Shown here piece by piece: positions 7,362 to 14,917 of a stretch of 40,632 nucleotides of DNA (its first letter is position 1; each line of letters starts with the position of its first letter). Origin of the DNA: Arthrobacter sp. Bi83 (GTDB taxonomy: Bacteria > Actinomycetota > Actinomycetes > Actinomycetales > Micrococcaceae). The notes beneath the pieces were generated by a model. The model did no database searches. It was not told the origin of the DNA and worked only from the letters and a program-made list of their open reading frames with translations. Location: the NCBI RefSeq assembly GCF_918698095.1, contig NZ_CAKKLY010000045.1:1-40632 (forward strand). The letters are read 5' to 3'. A program made the translations under genes and the position numbers.

Positions 7362-8714
7362 ATGCAGGTGAACTCTGAGCCAACCACGCAGCCGGCCCCT
7401 CCGCCCGCCGGCCCTCCCGTCCAGGGCCGTCCGGCCCAGGCGGGTCCCGCCGTCGCCCCGAACCCGCTCGCTGCAGGTGACGCTGAAAAGGCGGCCGCCC
7501 TGCGGAAAATGAAGCTCGTGGCCCTCGCCCTGCTGATCGCCATGGCAGTTGTGTTCGTCTTCGCGTTTGCCCTGCAGAAGCAGTACCCCTGGCTCGAATA
7601 TGTCCGGGCCGCGGCCGAAGGCGGCATGGTAGGTGCCCTCGCGGACTGGTTCGCAGTAACAGCCCTGTTCAAGTACCCCATGGGCCTGAAGATTCCGCAT
7701 ACCGCCATCATTCCGCGGCGCAAGGACCAGATCGGGGCGTCGCTCGGTGAGTTCGTGGAGACCAATTTTCTCTCCGAACAGGTGGTCCAGGACAAACTTG
7801 CCAGCATCAACATTTCGGGCAAGGTGGGCCAGTGGCTGTCCGGACCGGGCGGCGCCGAACGCGTCGCCAAGGAGGGCGCCGCAGTTATCCGCGGCGCCTT
7901 CAAGGTGTTGAATGACGACGACGTCCAGGCAGTCATCGAGGGCATGGTGCGCAAGCATCTGCTTGCTCCGCCGTGGGGACCTCCGGTGGGCCGGATGGCC
8001 GAGCGTATCTTCGCTGAAGGTCACCACCACAAGCTTGTTGACCTGCTGGTGGACCGGGCGGCGGACTGGGTGGCGGCCAATCACGAGACGGTCAGCCGCC
8101 TCGTCACCGAACGATCACCGCAATGGGTGCCCAGCTTCGTGGACGGGATCGTGGGAGACAAGGTCTACGTTGAGATCCTGAAGTTCGCACAGGCTGTTCA
8201 GTCCGATCCACAGCACCAGGTGCGTCTGTCCATCGACAAATACCTCACGGACCTTGCGCAGGACCTCCAGTTTGATCCGGCCATGATCGCCCGCGCCGAA
8301 GGCATTAAGGCACAGGTCCTCGGAGATCCGGAGGTTCGTGAACTGGCCTCGCGGACCTGGGCGACCATCAAGGGCGCGCTGCTCACCGCCGTCGACGATC
8401 CCGACAGTGAACTGACGGTGAAGTTCAAGGCCGCCGTCCGCGACTTCGGGACACGCCTGGTCAACGATGACGAACTCGCCGGCAAGGTCAACGCCTGGAT
8501 CGGCGACGCCGCGGGCTACCTGGTCCGGACTTACCGGTCCGACATTGCCGGGGTAATCACCGATACCGTGGCGCGCTGGGATGCCGAAGAGACGTCGCAG
8601 AAGATCGAACTCCAAGTGGGCAAGGACCTGCAGTTCATCCGGATCAACGGCACTGTGGTGGGCTCCCTGGCCGGCCTGGCCATCTTCGCGGTGGCACACC
8701 TGGCGTTCGGCTGA
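7362..8714 (+). CDS. DUF445-family membrane-anchored protein
   Basis: A 450-aa protein of the DUF445 family (YjiN-like), whose biochemical role is not established. Residues 1-46 are Pro/Ala/Gly-rich and likely disordered. A transmembrane segment at about 53-68 (LVALALLIAMAVVFVFAF) is followed by the family block AAAEGGMVGALADWFAVTALFKYPMGLKIPHTAIIPRRKDQIG. A long helical soluble part follows, and a second membrane segment (GSLAGLAIFAVAHLAF) ends the protein, giving the usual two-anchor topology. Start: the first ATG, with no Shine-Dalgarno but TAGGCT six bases before it, so probably leaderless. It is divergent from the phosphodiesterase gene. Confidence 0.9.
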   Translation: MQVNSEPTTQPAPPPAGPPVQGRPAQAGPAVAPNPLAAGDAEKAAALRKMKLVALALLIAMAVVFVFAFALQKQYPWLEYVRAAAEGGMVGALADWFAVTALFKYPMGLKIPHTAIIPRRKDQIGASLGEFVETNFLSEQVVQDKLASINISGKVGQWLSGPGGAERVAKEGAAVIRGAFKVLNDDDVQAVIEGMVRKHLLAPPWGPPVGRMAERIFAEGHHHKLVDLLVDRAADWVAANHETVSRLVTERSPQWVPSFVDGIVGDKVYVEILKFAQAVQSDPQHQVRLSIDKYLTDLAQDLQFDPAMIARAEGIKAQVLGDPEVRELASRTWATIKGALLTAVDDPDSELTVKFKAAVRDFGTRLVNDDELAGKVNAWIGDAAGYLVRTYRSDIAGVITDTVARWDAEETSQKIELQVGKDLQFIRINGTVVGSLAGLAIFAVAHLAFG

Positions 8715-8909
8715 CGTTCGGCCATCGTGAACCGCAGCCCGCTACTCAGCGCCGGGAAAAAGCGGGACTCTTGACAGGAGGGGCGGCCGAGGCCACCTTG
8801 GTGTCTACAACGCACCCTTGGTCTCCCGCCGGCTCATACGGTTCCGTCGCGGCGCGGGCCCTGATCCGGCACTGCGGCGTTGCCATCGTGGAGTTCCGAA
8901 CGAGGTGCC

Positions 8910-11135
8910 ATGAGTCCCAACCCAAAAGAACCGACGGCGGTCCGGGCCGCCTTCGCCCGTCCCGCCCACCGCAGGCCACTGCACCGCACGGGCCTTTTCC
9001 TCGCGGCACTGCTTCTGGCCGCTGCGCTCCCCGCCCAGTTACTGACTGTCCAGGCCAAATCTGCGTCGGCTGCGAAAAGCCCGCCTGCAGTTGACAGCTT
9101 TGCGCCCGGCTCCCCCGGCCTGGGCGATCCCTATTTTCCGCTCGACGGCAACGGCGGCTATGACGTCCGGAACTACCTGCTTAACCTCAGCTACGACCCC
9201 GCCACCGGCCTGCTCGCCGGCTCGGCCACCATCAGCGCCCGCGCAACGCAAAACCTCTCCGCATTCAATCTGGACCTCGACGGCCTGACGGTCCGCTCCG
9301 TCAGAGTGGACGATGAACCCGCGGCCTTCAGCCGAAGCGGAGCCGAGCTCACCGTAACACCGCAGGACGGCATAGCGGACGAAGATGCTTTCAAAGCCAT
9401 CGTGACCTATGACGGGATTCCAAAGGCCATCAACGACCAGTTTGGCACCTCAGGATTTTTGCACACCGACGACGGATCGCTCGTGATCGGGCAGCCCCAC
9501 GTGGCCGCTACCTGGTTCCCGGCGAATGACCACCCGCTGGACAAGGCGTCCTTCACTTTCCGGATCACTGTTCCCGACGGGCTGGAAGTCGTGGCGAACG
9601 GAGTGCTCCGGGAAAAGGAATCGGAGCATGGCAAAACAACGTGGACCTGGCGTGCTGAAGCGCCGATGGCCACCTACCTCGCCACGGCCAACGTGGGCCA
9701 GTTCAACCTCCGCCAATACCGGGACGGCGGGATCAGCTTTGTGGACGCCATCGATCCTGACCTCTTCACCCCTGTGGTGACTCCGCGGACAGGAACCAAC
9801 TTCGCGTGGTCGCACAACGGCAACAGGTCCTACACGCGTCTGACAAAGGTCATCAGCGTTCCGCCAGGCGGTGCCCGGCTTTCCTTCTGGCTGTGGCGGA
9901 ACATTGAGGCAGGGCGGGACTTCACCTTCGTGGAAGCCCACACGGCCGGCGCCCAGGACTGGACCACCCTCCCCGATGCGAACGGACACACCGCGGCGGA
10001 TACTGGACGCGCCTGCCAGGAACTGCTGTCCCTGCACCCGTTTCTCACCCATTATCAAACCGATAACGGCAAGGGGGCCTGCCGGCCCACGGGCACGTCA
10101 GGCAAATGGTGGGCGGCAACCGGGCAAGGTACGGGCTGGGAGCAGTGGGCAGTCGACCTCGCCCTCTTCGCCGGGAAGAAAGTCGAAGTCTCCGTCACGT
10201 ACGCCAGCGACGCTGCCATTACGTTCGACGGTGTGTCCGTAGACGACGTCGCCGTCTCCACCGGGGACGGCACCACGTCGTTCGAGGACGACGGAAACAT
10301 CCTGGACGGCTGGGCGGCCTCAGGACCGCCGGCTGACAGTCCCCCGGGCGAAACTCACTGGACGGCAGGCACGGAGGGGCCTCCATCGCTGGGCCAGAAG
10401 GTGCAGTCATCCTTCAAGCGGCAGCCCGAAATCATCCGCTTCCTGTCCGGGTTCCTGGGGCCATATCCCTTCACTGCGGCCGGCGGCATCGTGGACGACG
10501 TGAAGAACCTCGGTTTCGCGCTGGAGAACCAGACCCGGCCCATCTACTCCAAGTTGTTCTTCAACACTCCAACGGGCGGCGACTCGGTGGTGGTCCATGA
10601 ACTGGCGCACCAGTGGGTGGGCGATGACGTGGCTGTCAGGGCGTGGCGGGACATCTGGCTGAACGAGGGTTTCGCCACCTACACGGAGTGGCTGTGGAGC
10701 GAGAGCGAAGGACGGGAGACACCGCAGCAGATCTTCGACTTCTACGCCACGGCGATCCCCGCGGAAGCGCCGTTCTGGTCCGTGAAAATCGGCGACCCCG
10801 GAACGAAGGCACTGTTCGACTTCAGTGTCTATGCGCGCGGCGCCATGACACTGCACGCACTTCGGACGCGGGTGGGCGACGACGTGTTCTTCGACATCCT
10901 CCGCGAATGGACGGAGTCCCACGCCGGCGGCAACGTCTCAAGCGAGGACTTCATGAACCTCGCACAGCAACTGTCCGGCCAGGACCTGCGGGCCTTCTTC
11001 ACCACGTGGCTGTTTTCGCCGACCAAGCCTGCGGAACTCAACACTGTGGTGCGGAAGAGCGGCCCTCCAAGCGGCACCCCCGAGACAGCGAGGCTGCTGG
11101 AGCAGCGGCTTGGGACGGGACTCAAACCCCGATAA
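8910..11135 (+). CDS. Secreted M1-family zinc metallopeptidase with inserted domain
   Basis: A 741-aa exported aminopeptidase-N-like protein. An Arg/His-rich n-region and LFLAALLLAAALPAQLL core with an A-K-S-A-S-A site form the signal peptide. The M1 N-domain follows (YDVRNYLLNLSYDPATG). The zinc site is complete: HELAH at 563-567 and Glu586 in NEGFATY (HEXXH-X18-E), with a later VYARGAMTLH block supplying the usual catalytic Tyr. The exopeptidase GAMEN motif is replaced by GFALEN at 535-540. Between about 283 and 488 a 200-residue insertion interrupts the M1 fold where homologues run straight to the PEIIRFLSGFLGPYPF block. It contains ISVPPGGARLSFW, FTFVEAHT and SVTYASDAAITFDGVSVDDV stretches, resembling a MAM/InhA-like beta-sandwich. 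Start: ATG at 8910 with GAGG six bases upstream; an ATG ten codons earlier is less likely. It ends 14 bp from the convergent pxpA. Confidence 0.9.
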   Translation: MSPNPKEPTAVRAAFARPAHRRPLHRTGLFLAALLLAAALPAQLLTVQAKSASAAKSPPAVDSFAPGSPGLGDPYFPLDGNGGYDVRNYLLNLSYDPATGLLAGSATISARATQNLSAFNLDLDGLTVRSVRVDDEPAAFSRSGAELTVTPQDGIADEDAFKAIVTYDGIPKAINDQFGTSGFLHTDDGSLVIGQPHVAATWFPANDHPLDKASFTFRITVPDGLEVVANGVLREKESEHGKTTWTWRAEAPMATYLATANVGQFNLRQYRDGGISFVDAIDPDLFTPVVTPRTGTNFAWSHNGNRSYTRLTKVISVPPGGARLSFWLWRNIEAGRDFTFVEAHTAGAQDWTTLPDANGHTAADTGRACQELLSLHPFLTHYQTDNGKGACRPTGTSGKWWAATGQGTGWEQWAVDLALFAGKKVEVSVTYASDAAITFDGVSVDDVAVSTGDGTTSFEDDGNILDGWAASGPPADSPPGETHWTAGTEGPPSLGQKVQSSFKRQPEIIRFLSGFLGPYPFTAAGGIVDDVKNLGFALENQTRPIYSKLFFNTPTGGDSVVVHELAHQWVGDDVAVRAWRDIWLNEGFATYTEWLWSESEGRETPQQIFDFYATAIPAEAPFWSVKIGDPGTKALFDFSVYARGAMTLHALRTRVGDDVFFDILREWTESHAGGNVSSEDFMNLAQQLSGQDLRAFFTTWLFSPTKPAELNTVVRKSGPPSGTPETARLLEQRLGTGLKPR

Positions 11136-11149
11136 AGCACGGAGGCCGC

Positions 11150-11899
11150 TCAGGCGAAAGGCTCAAGCTCCACACCGGCTTCTTGCAGCCCTGCGCGAAC
11201 GGCGGCGGCCATGCCCACGGCGCCGGGCGTATCACCGTGGATGCACAGCGAATCCGGATCGACCCGCACCACCGTGCCGTCCACTGCCACTACCTCGCCT
11301 TTCAGCGCCAGCCGGACGGCCCGCTCAACGATTGGACCGACGTCGTGCAGCACGGAACCTTCCTGCGAGCGCGGCACCAGGGTGCCGTCCGGGAGGTAGG
11401 CGCGGTCAACGAACGCCTCGCGGAACACGGGGTGGCCGGCTTCCTGGGCGTGCTTCAGCAACTCCGAGCCGGGGAGCCCGAGAACCGGAAGTCCCGGGTC
11501 GTAGGCCTGGACGGCCGCCACGACGGCTGCCGCCTGCTCGGCATCGCGGAATGTCCGGTTGTACAGGGCTCCATGGGGTTTGACGTAGTCCACGGAGGCG
11601 CCCACTGCATGCGCCACTCCGTCCAGCGCGCCCAACTGGTACAGGACATCCCCGAAAAGCTCGTCAAAGGACATGTCAAGGGAGCGCCGGCCAAAGCCCG
11701 CGAGGTCCCGGTAGCCAACGTGGGCCCCCACCGTGACGTCCAGTTCGAAGGCCGCGCGGCAGCTGTCCAGCATGGTCACCGGATCACCGGCATGGAACCC
11801 GCAGGCCACGTTGGCGCTGGTGACGAGCTGGAACATGGCAAGGTCATCGCCCATGGTCCACGAGCCGAAGGACTCGCCCAAGTCAGCGTTCAGATCCAC
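11150..11899 (-). CDS. pxpA: 5-oxoprolinase subunit A (LamB/YcsF family)
   Basis: A 249-aa cytosolic protein of the LamB/YcsF family. PxpA acts with PxpB and PxpC in ATP-dependent opening of 5-oxoproline (pyroglutamate) to glutamate. Diagnostic blocks: MDLNADLGESFG at the start, TSANVACGFHAGDP, VGAHVGYRD-AGFGRR, YVKPHGALYN, and the C-terminal CIHGDTPGAV. Length is typical. The pxpB and pxpC partners that usually sit beside it are absent; its upstream neighbour is instead an EcsC-family gene whose 3' end overlaps this start by 17 bp. The partners may lie elsewhere in the genome. Confidence 0.92.
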   Translation of the reverse strand: MDLNADLGESFGSWTMGDDLAMFQLVTSANVACGFHAGDPVTMLDSCRAAFELDVTVGAHVGYRDLAGFGRRSLDMSFDELFGDVLYQLGALDGVAHAVGASVDYVKPHGALYNRTFRDAEQAAAVVAAVQAYDPGLPVLGLPGSELLKHAQEAGHPVFREAFVDRAYLPDGTLVPRSQEGSVLHDVGPIVERAVRLALKGEVVAVDGTVVRVDPDSLCIHGDTPGAVGMAAAVRAGLQEAGVELEPFA

Positions 11900-12713
11900 C
11901 GTTGCTCCCTTCCAGCGTACGGTTCAGCCGCGCTGCCGCTTCCGGCGATGCACCCGCTGCGGCCGTCAGTTCCCCGGGAATGGTGTCCGGCATAGGGCCG
12001 AATGCCTCCTTGGCATTCGCCACGACCGCCCGGCCCATCATGAGGTTGCCGGCGCCGCCCACCACGGCGCCGATTCCAAACGGCAGTGCCCGGCCGAACA
12101 GCGCCGTTCCCTGGCGCTTCAGCAGGCTCCGCAGAAAGACTTTCTGGACGCGCTCCCGAATGGCGCCGAAGCCATTGGAAGGCATCTTGCGCGCCAGAAC
12201 GCTTCCCCAGGCCTGGGTGGCGCCCTTTCCCTTGCCGAGGGCCTGGCCGCTCAGCGAGCCAAGCAGCGCCGTGCCCTCTTCGCCCAACATCACGGCCATG
12301 ACCATGGTGCTGGCTTTGTCGGGGTCGGTCATCCTGATGCCGTGGAGTTCCGCCAGGGACGTCGCGTAAAGCGCCGTCGCTTCGAGGAAGGCCACGGTGG
12401 CCGCTGCGGAGAGACCCAGCGAGGCGATGGTTCCGACCCCCGGGACCACGGCCGTTGCGCCCACCAGGGCGCCGCCGCCAGTGACTGCAGTGAGGTAGTC
12501 GCGTTCCAGCCTCGCCGCAAGCTGGGACGCAGAAGCATGGGGGTGACGGCGTTGGAGCCTGCGGATGTTGGCCACGACGAGTGGTCGCTGGATATTTACC
12601 GCGCGCAGCAACAGGTTGTGGACGCCGGGCTTGGGATTGCCGTGGGCATCGAACACCGCATTGTGTGCTGTTTCCTGCGCGATTTTCATCGCCGGGTTGC
12701 GTCTGTTGGCCAT
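11883..12713 (-). CDS. EcsC-family protein
   Basis: A 276-aa protein resembling the EcsC family, named after the Bacillus ecsABC locus and of unsettled function. A hydrophobic, Gly/Ala-rich stretch (GALVGATAVVPGVGTIASLGLSAAATVAFLEATALYA, given here only as landmarks around residues 95-130) may associate with membrane, followed by a conserved-looking AELHGIRMTDPD segment and a Gly-rich GAVVGGAGNLMMGR region. I place the start at the ATG at 12713, preceded by GAGGTGAAG; the open frame runs 79 codons further but that part is Arg/Pro-rich and crosses a tandem repeat. It overlaps the pxpA start by 17 bp, so the two are likely cotranscribed. Confidence 0.8.
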   Translation of the reverse strand: MANRRNPAMKIAQETAHNAVFDAHGNPKPGVHNLLLRAVNIQRPLVVANIRRLQRRHPHASASQLAARLERDYLTAVTGGGALVGATAVVPGVGTIASLGLSAAATVAFLEATALYATSLAELHGIRMTDPDKASTMVMAVMLGEEGTALLGSLSGQALGKGKGATQAWGSVLARKMPSNGFGAIRERVQKVFLRSLLKRQGTALFGRALPFGIGAVVGGAGNLMMGRAVVANAKEAFGPMPDTIPGELTAAAGASPEAAARLNRTLEGSNGGSER

Positions 12714-12807
12714 CTTCACCTCTACCTCGGAACAATTACTTCGGAACAAATCGACAGCCGGTTGCTGTCGCCTAGGCCTTAACACTAGGCCACGGCCCTG
12801 ACCCTGT

Positions 12808-12853
12808 GGGCCTGGGCCGGGCCTGGGCCGGGACGCAGGCCGGGAAGCAGGCC
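12808..12853. repeat. Four GC-only-rich tandem units of 11-12 bp
   Basis: Two identical units GGGCCTGGGCC (12808-12818, 12819-12829) are followed by two 12-bp variants GGGACGCAGGCC and GGGAAGCAGGCC (12830-12841, 12842-12853). They lie between the EcsC gene start and the end of the next minus-strand gene. The array may arise by slippage and could hinder polymerase. Confidence 0.85.
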
Positions 12854-12862
12854 GGCCCAGCG

Positions 12863-13453
12863 CTACATCACCCAGGATTCGGCGACGGCCAGGTAGGCGG
12901 ACGAAGAAGGCCCGCGCGGCCCGGCATAGACGGTGGGGGCGCCCGGCCACTCAACACCGAATTCTGACAGCCGGCCCGCGCTGCACGGCAGGTAGACGTT
13001 GCTGAGGGAAGCGCTGGCCCGTCCGAGCTGAAACTCAGGTGCGGAAAACTGTCGGCGGTCCAGCACGCCGGAGATTTCGAGTGCTGCCCGGCGCCCGGTG
13101 GCCGTGAACCCGCGCTCAAGGTCGAGGTGCATGTCGAAATCGTCCTGGGTGTGGCTGATGGCGTTAAGTGGAAAGCGGGCGGCTTCCGGTAAATAACGAG
13201 TCAGCTCGGATGCGAGGGTTTGGGCGAAGTGCTCGCTGGGGCCGTAGCTGCGCCAGCCTTGGAGCGTGGCCACCAGCAGAGCCGTCCCTGTTCCCCATTT
13301 GGACCACTCGGCCTTCCAGAAGGAAGCGAAACAGCTGGCCGGCTCACCGGGAATGTGGACGCCATTCCCGTCCACGGGATGCAGGGCAAGGCCGCAATTG
13401 GTCCCGATCAGCGCAACGCTGCGCCGCCATGTTCCGGCGGGTGTGTTCCCCAT
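12863..13453 (-). CDS. Hypothetical protein, 196 aa, unrecognised
   Basis: I do not recognise this protein. It has no signal peptide or membrane segment. Visible features are an N-terminal MGNTPAGTWRRSVALIGTNCG, a Trp-rich patch (FWKAEWSKWGTG), a DDFDMHLDLERGF stretch near residue 108 and a Ser/Gly-rich end. The frame is clean, the start is well placed (TAAGCT exactly six bases before the ATG, no Shine-Dalgarno) and codon use looks like its neighbours, so I consider it real. It is divergent from the MFS gene across 61 bp. Confidence 0.7.
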   Translation of the reverse strand: MGNTPAGTWRRSVALIGTNCGLALHPVDGNGVHIPGEPASCFASFWKAEWSKWGTGTALLVATLQGWRSYGPSEHFAQTLASELTRYLPEAARFPLNAISHTQDDFDMHLDLERGFTATGRRAALEISGVLDRRQFSAPEFQLGRASASLSNVYLPCSAGRLSEFGVEWPGAPTVYAGPRGPSSSAYLAVAESWVM

Positions 13454-13459
13454 CCCACG

Positions 13460-13465
13460 AGCTTA
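13460..13465 (-). promoter_or_regulatory. -10-like hexamer for leaderless mRNA of the 196-aa gene
   Basis: On the minus strand TAAGCT, then six bases, then the ATG at 13453. It faces TAAAAT at 13503-13508. Confidence 0.55.
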
Positions 13466-13502
13466 TCCCGCGGCGCGCGTTCCCCCACCGGGAGGCTCGG
13501 CC

Positions 13503-13508
13503 TAAAAT
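13503..13508 (+). promoter_or_regulatory. -10 hexamer for leaderless MFS mRNA
   Basis: TAAAAT followed by six bases and the GTG at 13515. It is the closest of the set to consensus TATAAT. A weak -35-like TTCCCC lies 17 bp upstream at 13480-13485. Confidence 0.6.
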
Positions 13509-13514
13509 TGCCGT

Positions 13515-14873
13515 GTGCCCCTCCCCCGAGCGCTGCGCCCATTTTCCCATCGTGAATACCGCGTGCTGATCACGGCCCTTGCCGTGTCCATCTTCGGTTC
13601 GGGGATGTGGGCTGTCGCCATGGTGTACCAAGTCATTCAGCTTCGCGGCGGCCCTCTTGAGCTGTCCCTCGTGGCCACGGCCGGAAGCGTGGGGCTGGTC
13701 GCGTTCGTCCTCGCAGGCGGCATCGCCGCCGACCGCGTGCCTCAGCGCCTGCTCATCATTGCCGTGGAAGGCGCAAATCTGGCCGTGATCGCAAGCATCA
13801 GCGGCCTGGCAATGGCGGGCTGGCTGGCGCTCTGGCATCTGGTGGTTGGCGCCTTCGTGCTCGGTGTGGGCGCCGCCTTCTTCTTCCCTGCCTACTCCGC
13901 GATCCTGCCGAGGCTCCTGCCACCCGAGGATCTGCTGGCGGCCAACGGCATGGAAGGGACCATGCGCCCCATACTGCAGCAGGCGGCCGGTCCGGCAGTT
14001 GCAGGCATCGTGGTGGCCGGGCTGTCGCCGTCCCATGCCGTGACGGGCGTGGCGGCGTGCCATCTGGTGGCTTTCATCATTCTGAATTTCCTCGGCCAGC
14101 ACGCCCTCAGCGCTTCTGCCAACCGCGCGGAGCACGAAGGGAACCCGGTCGGGAGGGACGCCCAGCCCGGCGCGGCCGGACCGCACGTGGTCAGGCCACG
14201 GAATTCCTTCTTCCATGACCTGCACGAGGGCGTCACCTACACCTTGCGGACACCGTGGCTGCTCTGGACTCTGCTCTGGGCCTGCATCTCAGTGCTGTTC
14301 CTGATCGGGCCAATAGAGGTACTCATGCCCTTCGTGGTCCGCGACCAGCTGGGTGGGGACTCCACCATGTTCGGCTTCCTGCTGGCCGTGATGGGAATCG
14401 GCAGCGCCGCCGCCGCGCTGGTCACTGCCTCGTTTAAGCTCCCGCGCCGGTACCTGACGGTGATGATGGTGTCCTGGGGTGCAGGCAGCCTGCCGCTGGC
14501 CGCCGTGGGACTCATGGACAATTTCTGGGTGCTCGCCCTGGCGCTGTTCATTTTCGGCGCCACCGGCAGCGTGGGGATGGTGATCTGGGGAACGCTGCTG
14601 CAGCGGCGCGTGCCGGCTCATCTTCTGGGACGGATCTCAAGCCTGGATTTCTTTGTGTCCCTGGCGCTCATGCCCGTTTCGATGGCGCTGGCCGGACCGG
14701 TCGCGGCCGTGCTGCCCCTCTGGATCATCTTCCTGGTGGCAGGCAGCGTCTGCCCTGTGGTGGCAATCGTGGCGATGCTTGCGGCCCGGATGGCCGGGGA
14801 CGAGATAACCCACCCGCTGGAACGGCAACACGGCATCTCCGCGGACGCCGACGTCAAAAGCCGCCGACAATAA
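13515..14873 (+). CDS. MFS transporter, exporter-like
   Basis: A 452-aa polytopic membrane protein of the major facilitator superfamily, most like the EntS/MefA-type (MFS_3) exporters. N-terminal LPRALRPFSHREYRVLITALAVSIFGSGMW and the loop GGIAADRVPQRLL (a form of the GxxxDRxxRR motif after TM2) are typical, and about 12 hydrophobic segments are visible with a long central hydrophilic loop around residues 195-235 (NRAEHEGNPVGRDAQPG). Substrate unknown. The start is GTG with no Shine-Dalgarno and TAAAAT six bases upstream. A perfect 13-bp hairpin follows the stop. Confidence 0.9.
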   Translation: MPLPRALRPFSHREYRVLITALAVSIFGSGMWAVAMVYQVIQLRGGPLELSLVATAGSVGLVAFVLAGGIAADRVPQRLLIIAVEGANLAVIASISGLAMAGWLALWHLVVGAFVLGVGAAFFFPAYSAILPRLLPPEDLLAANGMEGTMRPILQQAAGPAVAGIVVAGLSPSHAVTGVAACHLVAFIILNFLGQHALSASANRAEHEGNPVGRDAQPGAAGPHVVRPRNSFFHDLHEGVTYTLRTPWLLWTLLWACISVLFLIGPIEVLMPFVVRDQLGGDSTMFGFLLAVMGIGSAAAALVTASFKLPRRYLTVMMVSWGAGSLPLAAVGLMDNFWVLALALFIFGATGSVGMVIWGTLLQRRVPAHLLGRISSLDFFVSLALMPVSMALAGPVAAVLPLWIIFLVAGSVCPVVAIVAMLAARMAGDEITHPLERQHGISADADVKSRRQ

Positions 14874-14877
14874 CTGC

Positions 14878-14906
14878 GGCCGGCTGCCCGGAACGGGCAG
14901 CCGGCC
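14878..14906. terminator. Bidirectional hairpin between convergent MFS and GH65 genes
   Basis: GGCCGGCTGCCCG (14878-14890), loop GAA, and the perfect complement (14894-14906). The T tract is weak, so this is a GC-rich terminator-like stem shared by the two convergent genes. Confidence 0.75.
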
Positions 14907-14917
14907 GGTCTTGCGCA

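Noticed and set aside
10643..11995. A 450-codon plus-strand frame across the M1 peptidase end and pxpA
   Set aside because: It crosses two real genes and their spacer in other frames, with Arg/His/Gly-rich shadow composition.
12714..12950. A 79-codon N-terminal extension of the EcsC-family protein
   Set aside because: Arg/Pro-rich, runs through the 12808-12853 tandem repeat, and a good ribosome site lies before the internal ATG at 12713.
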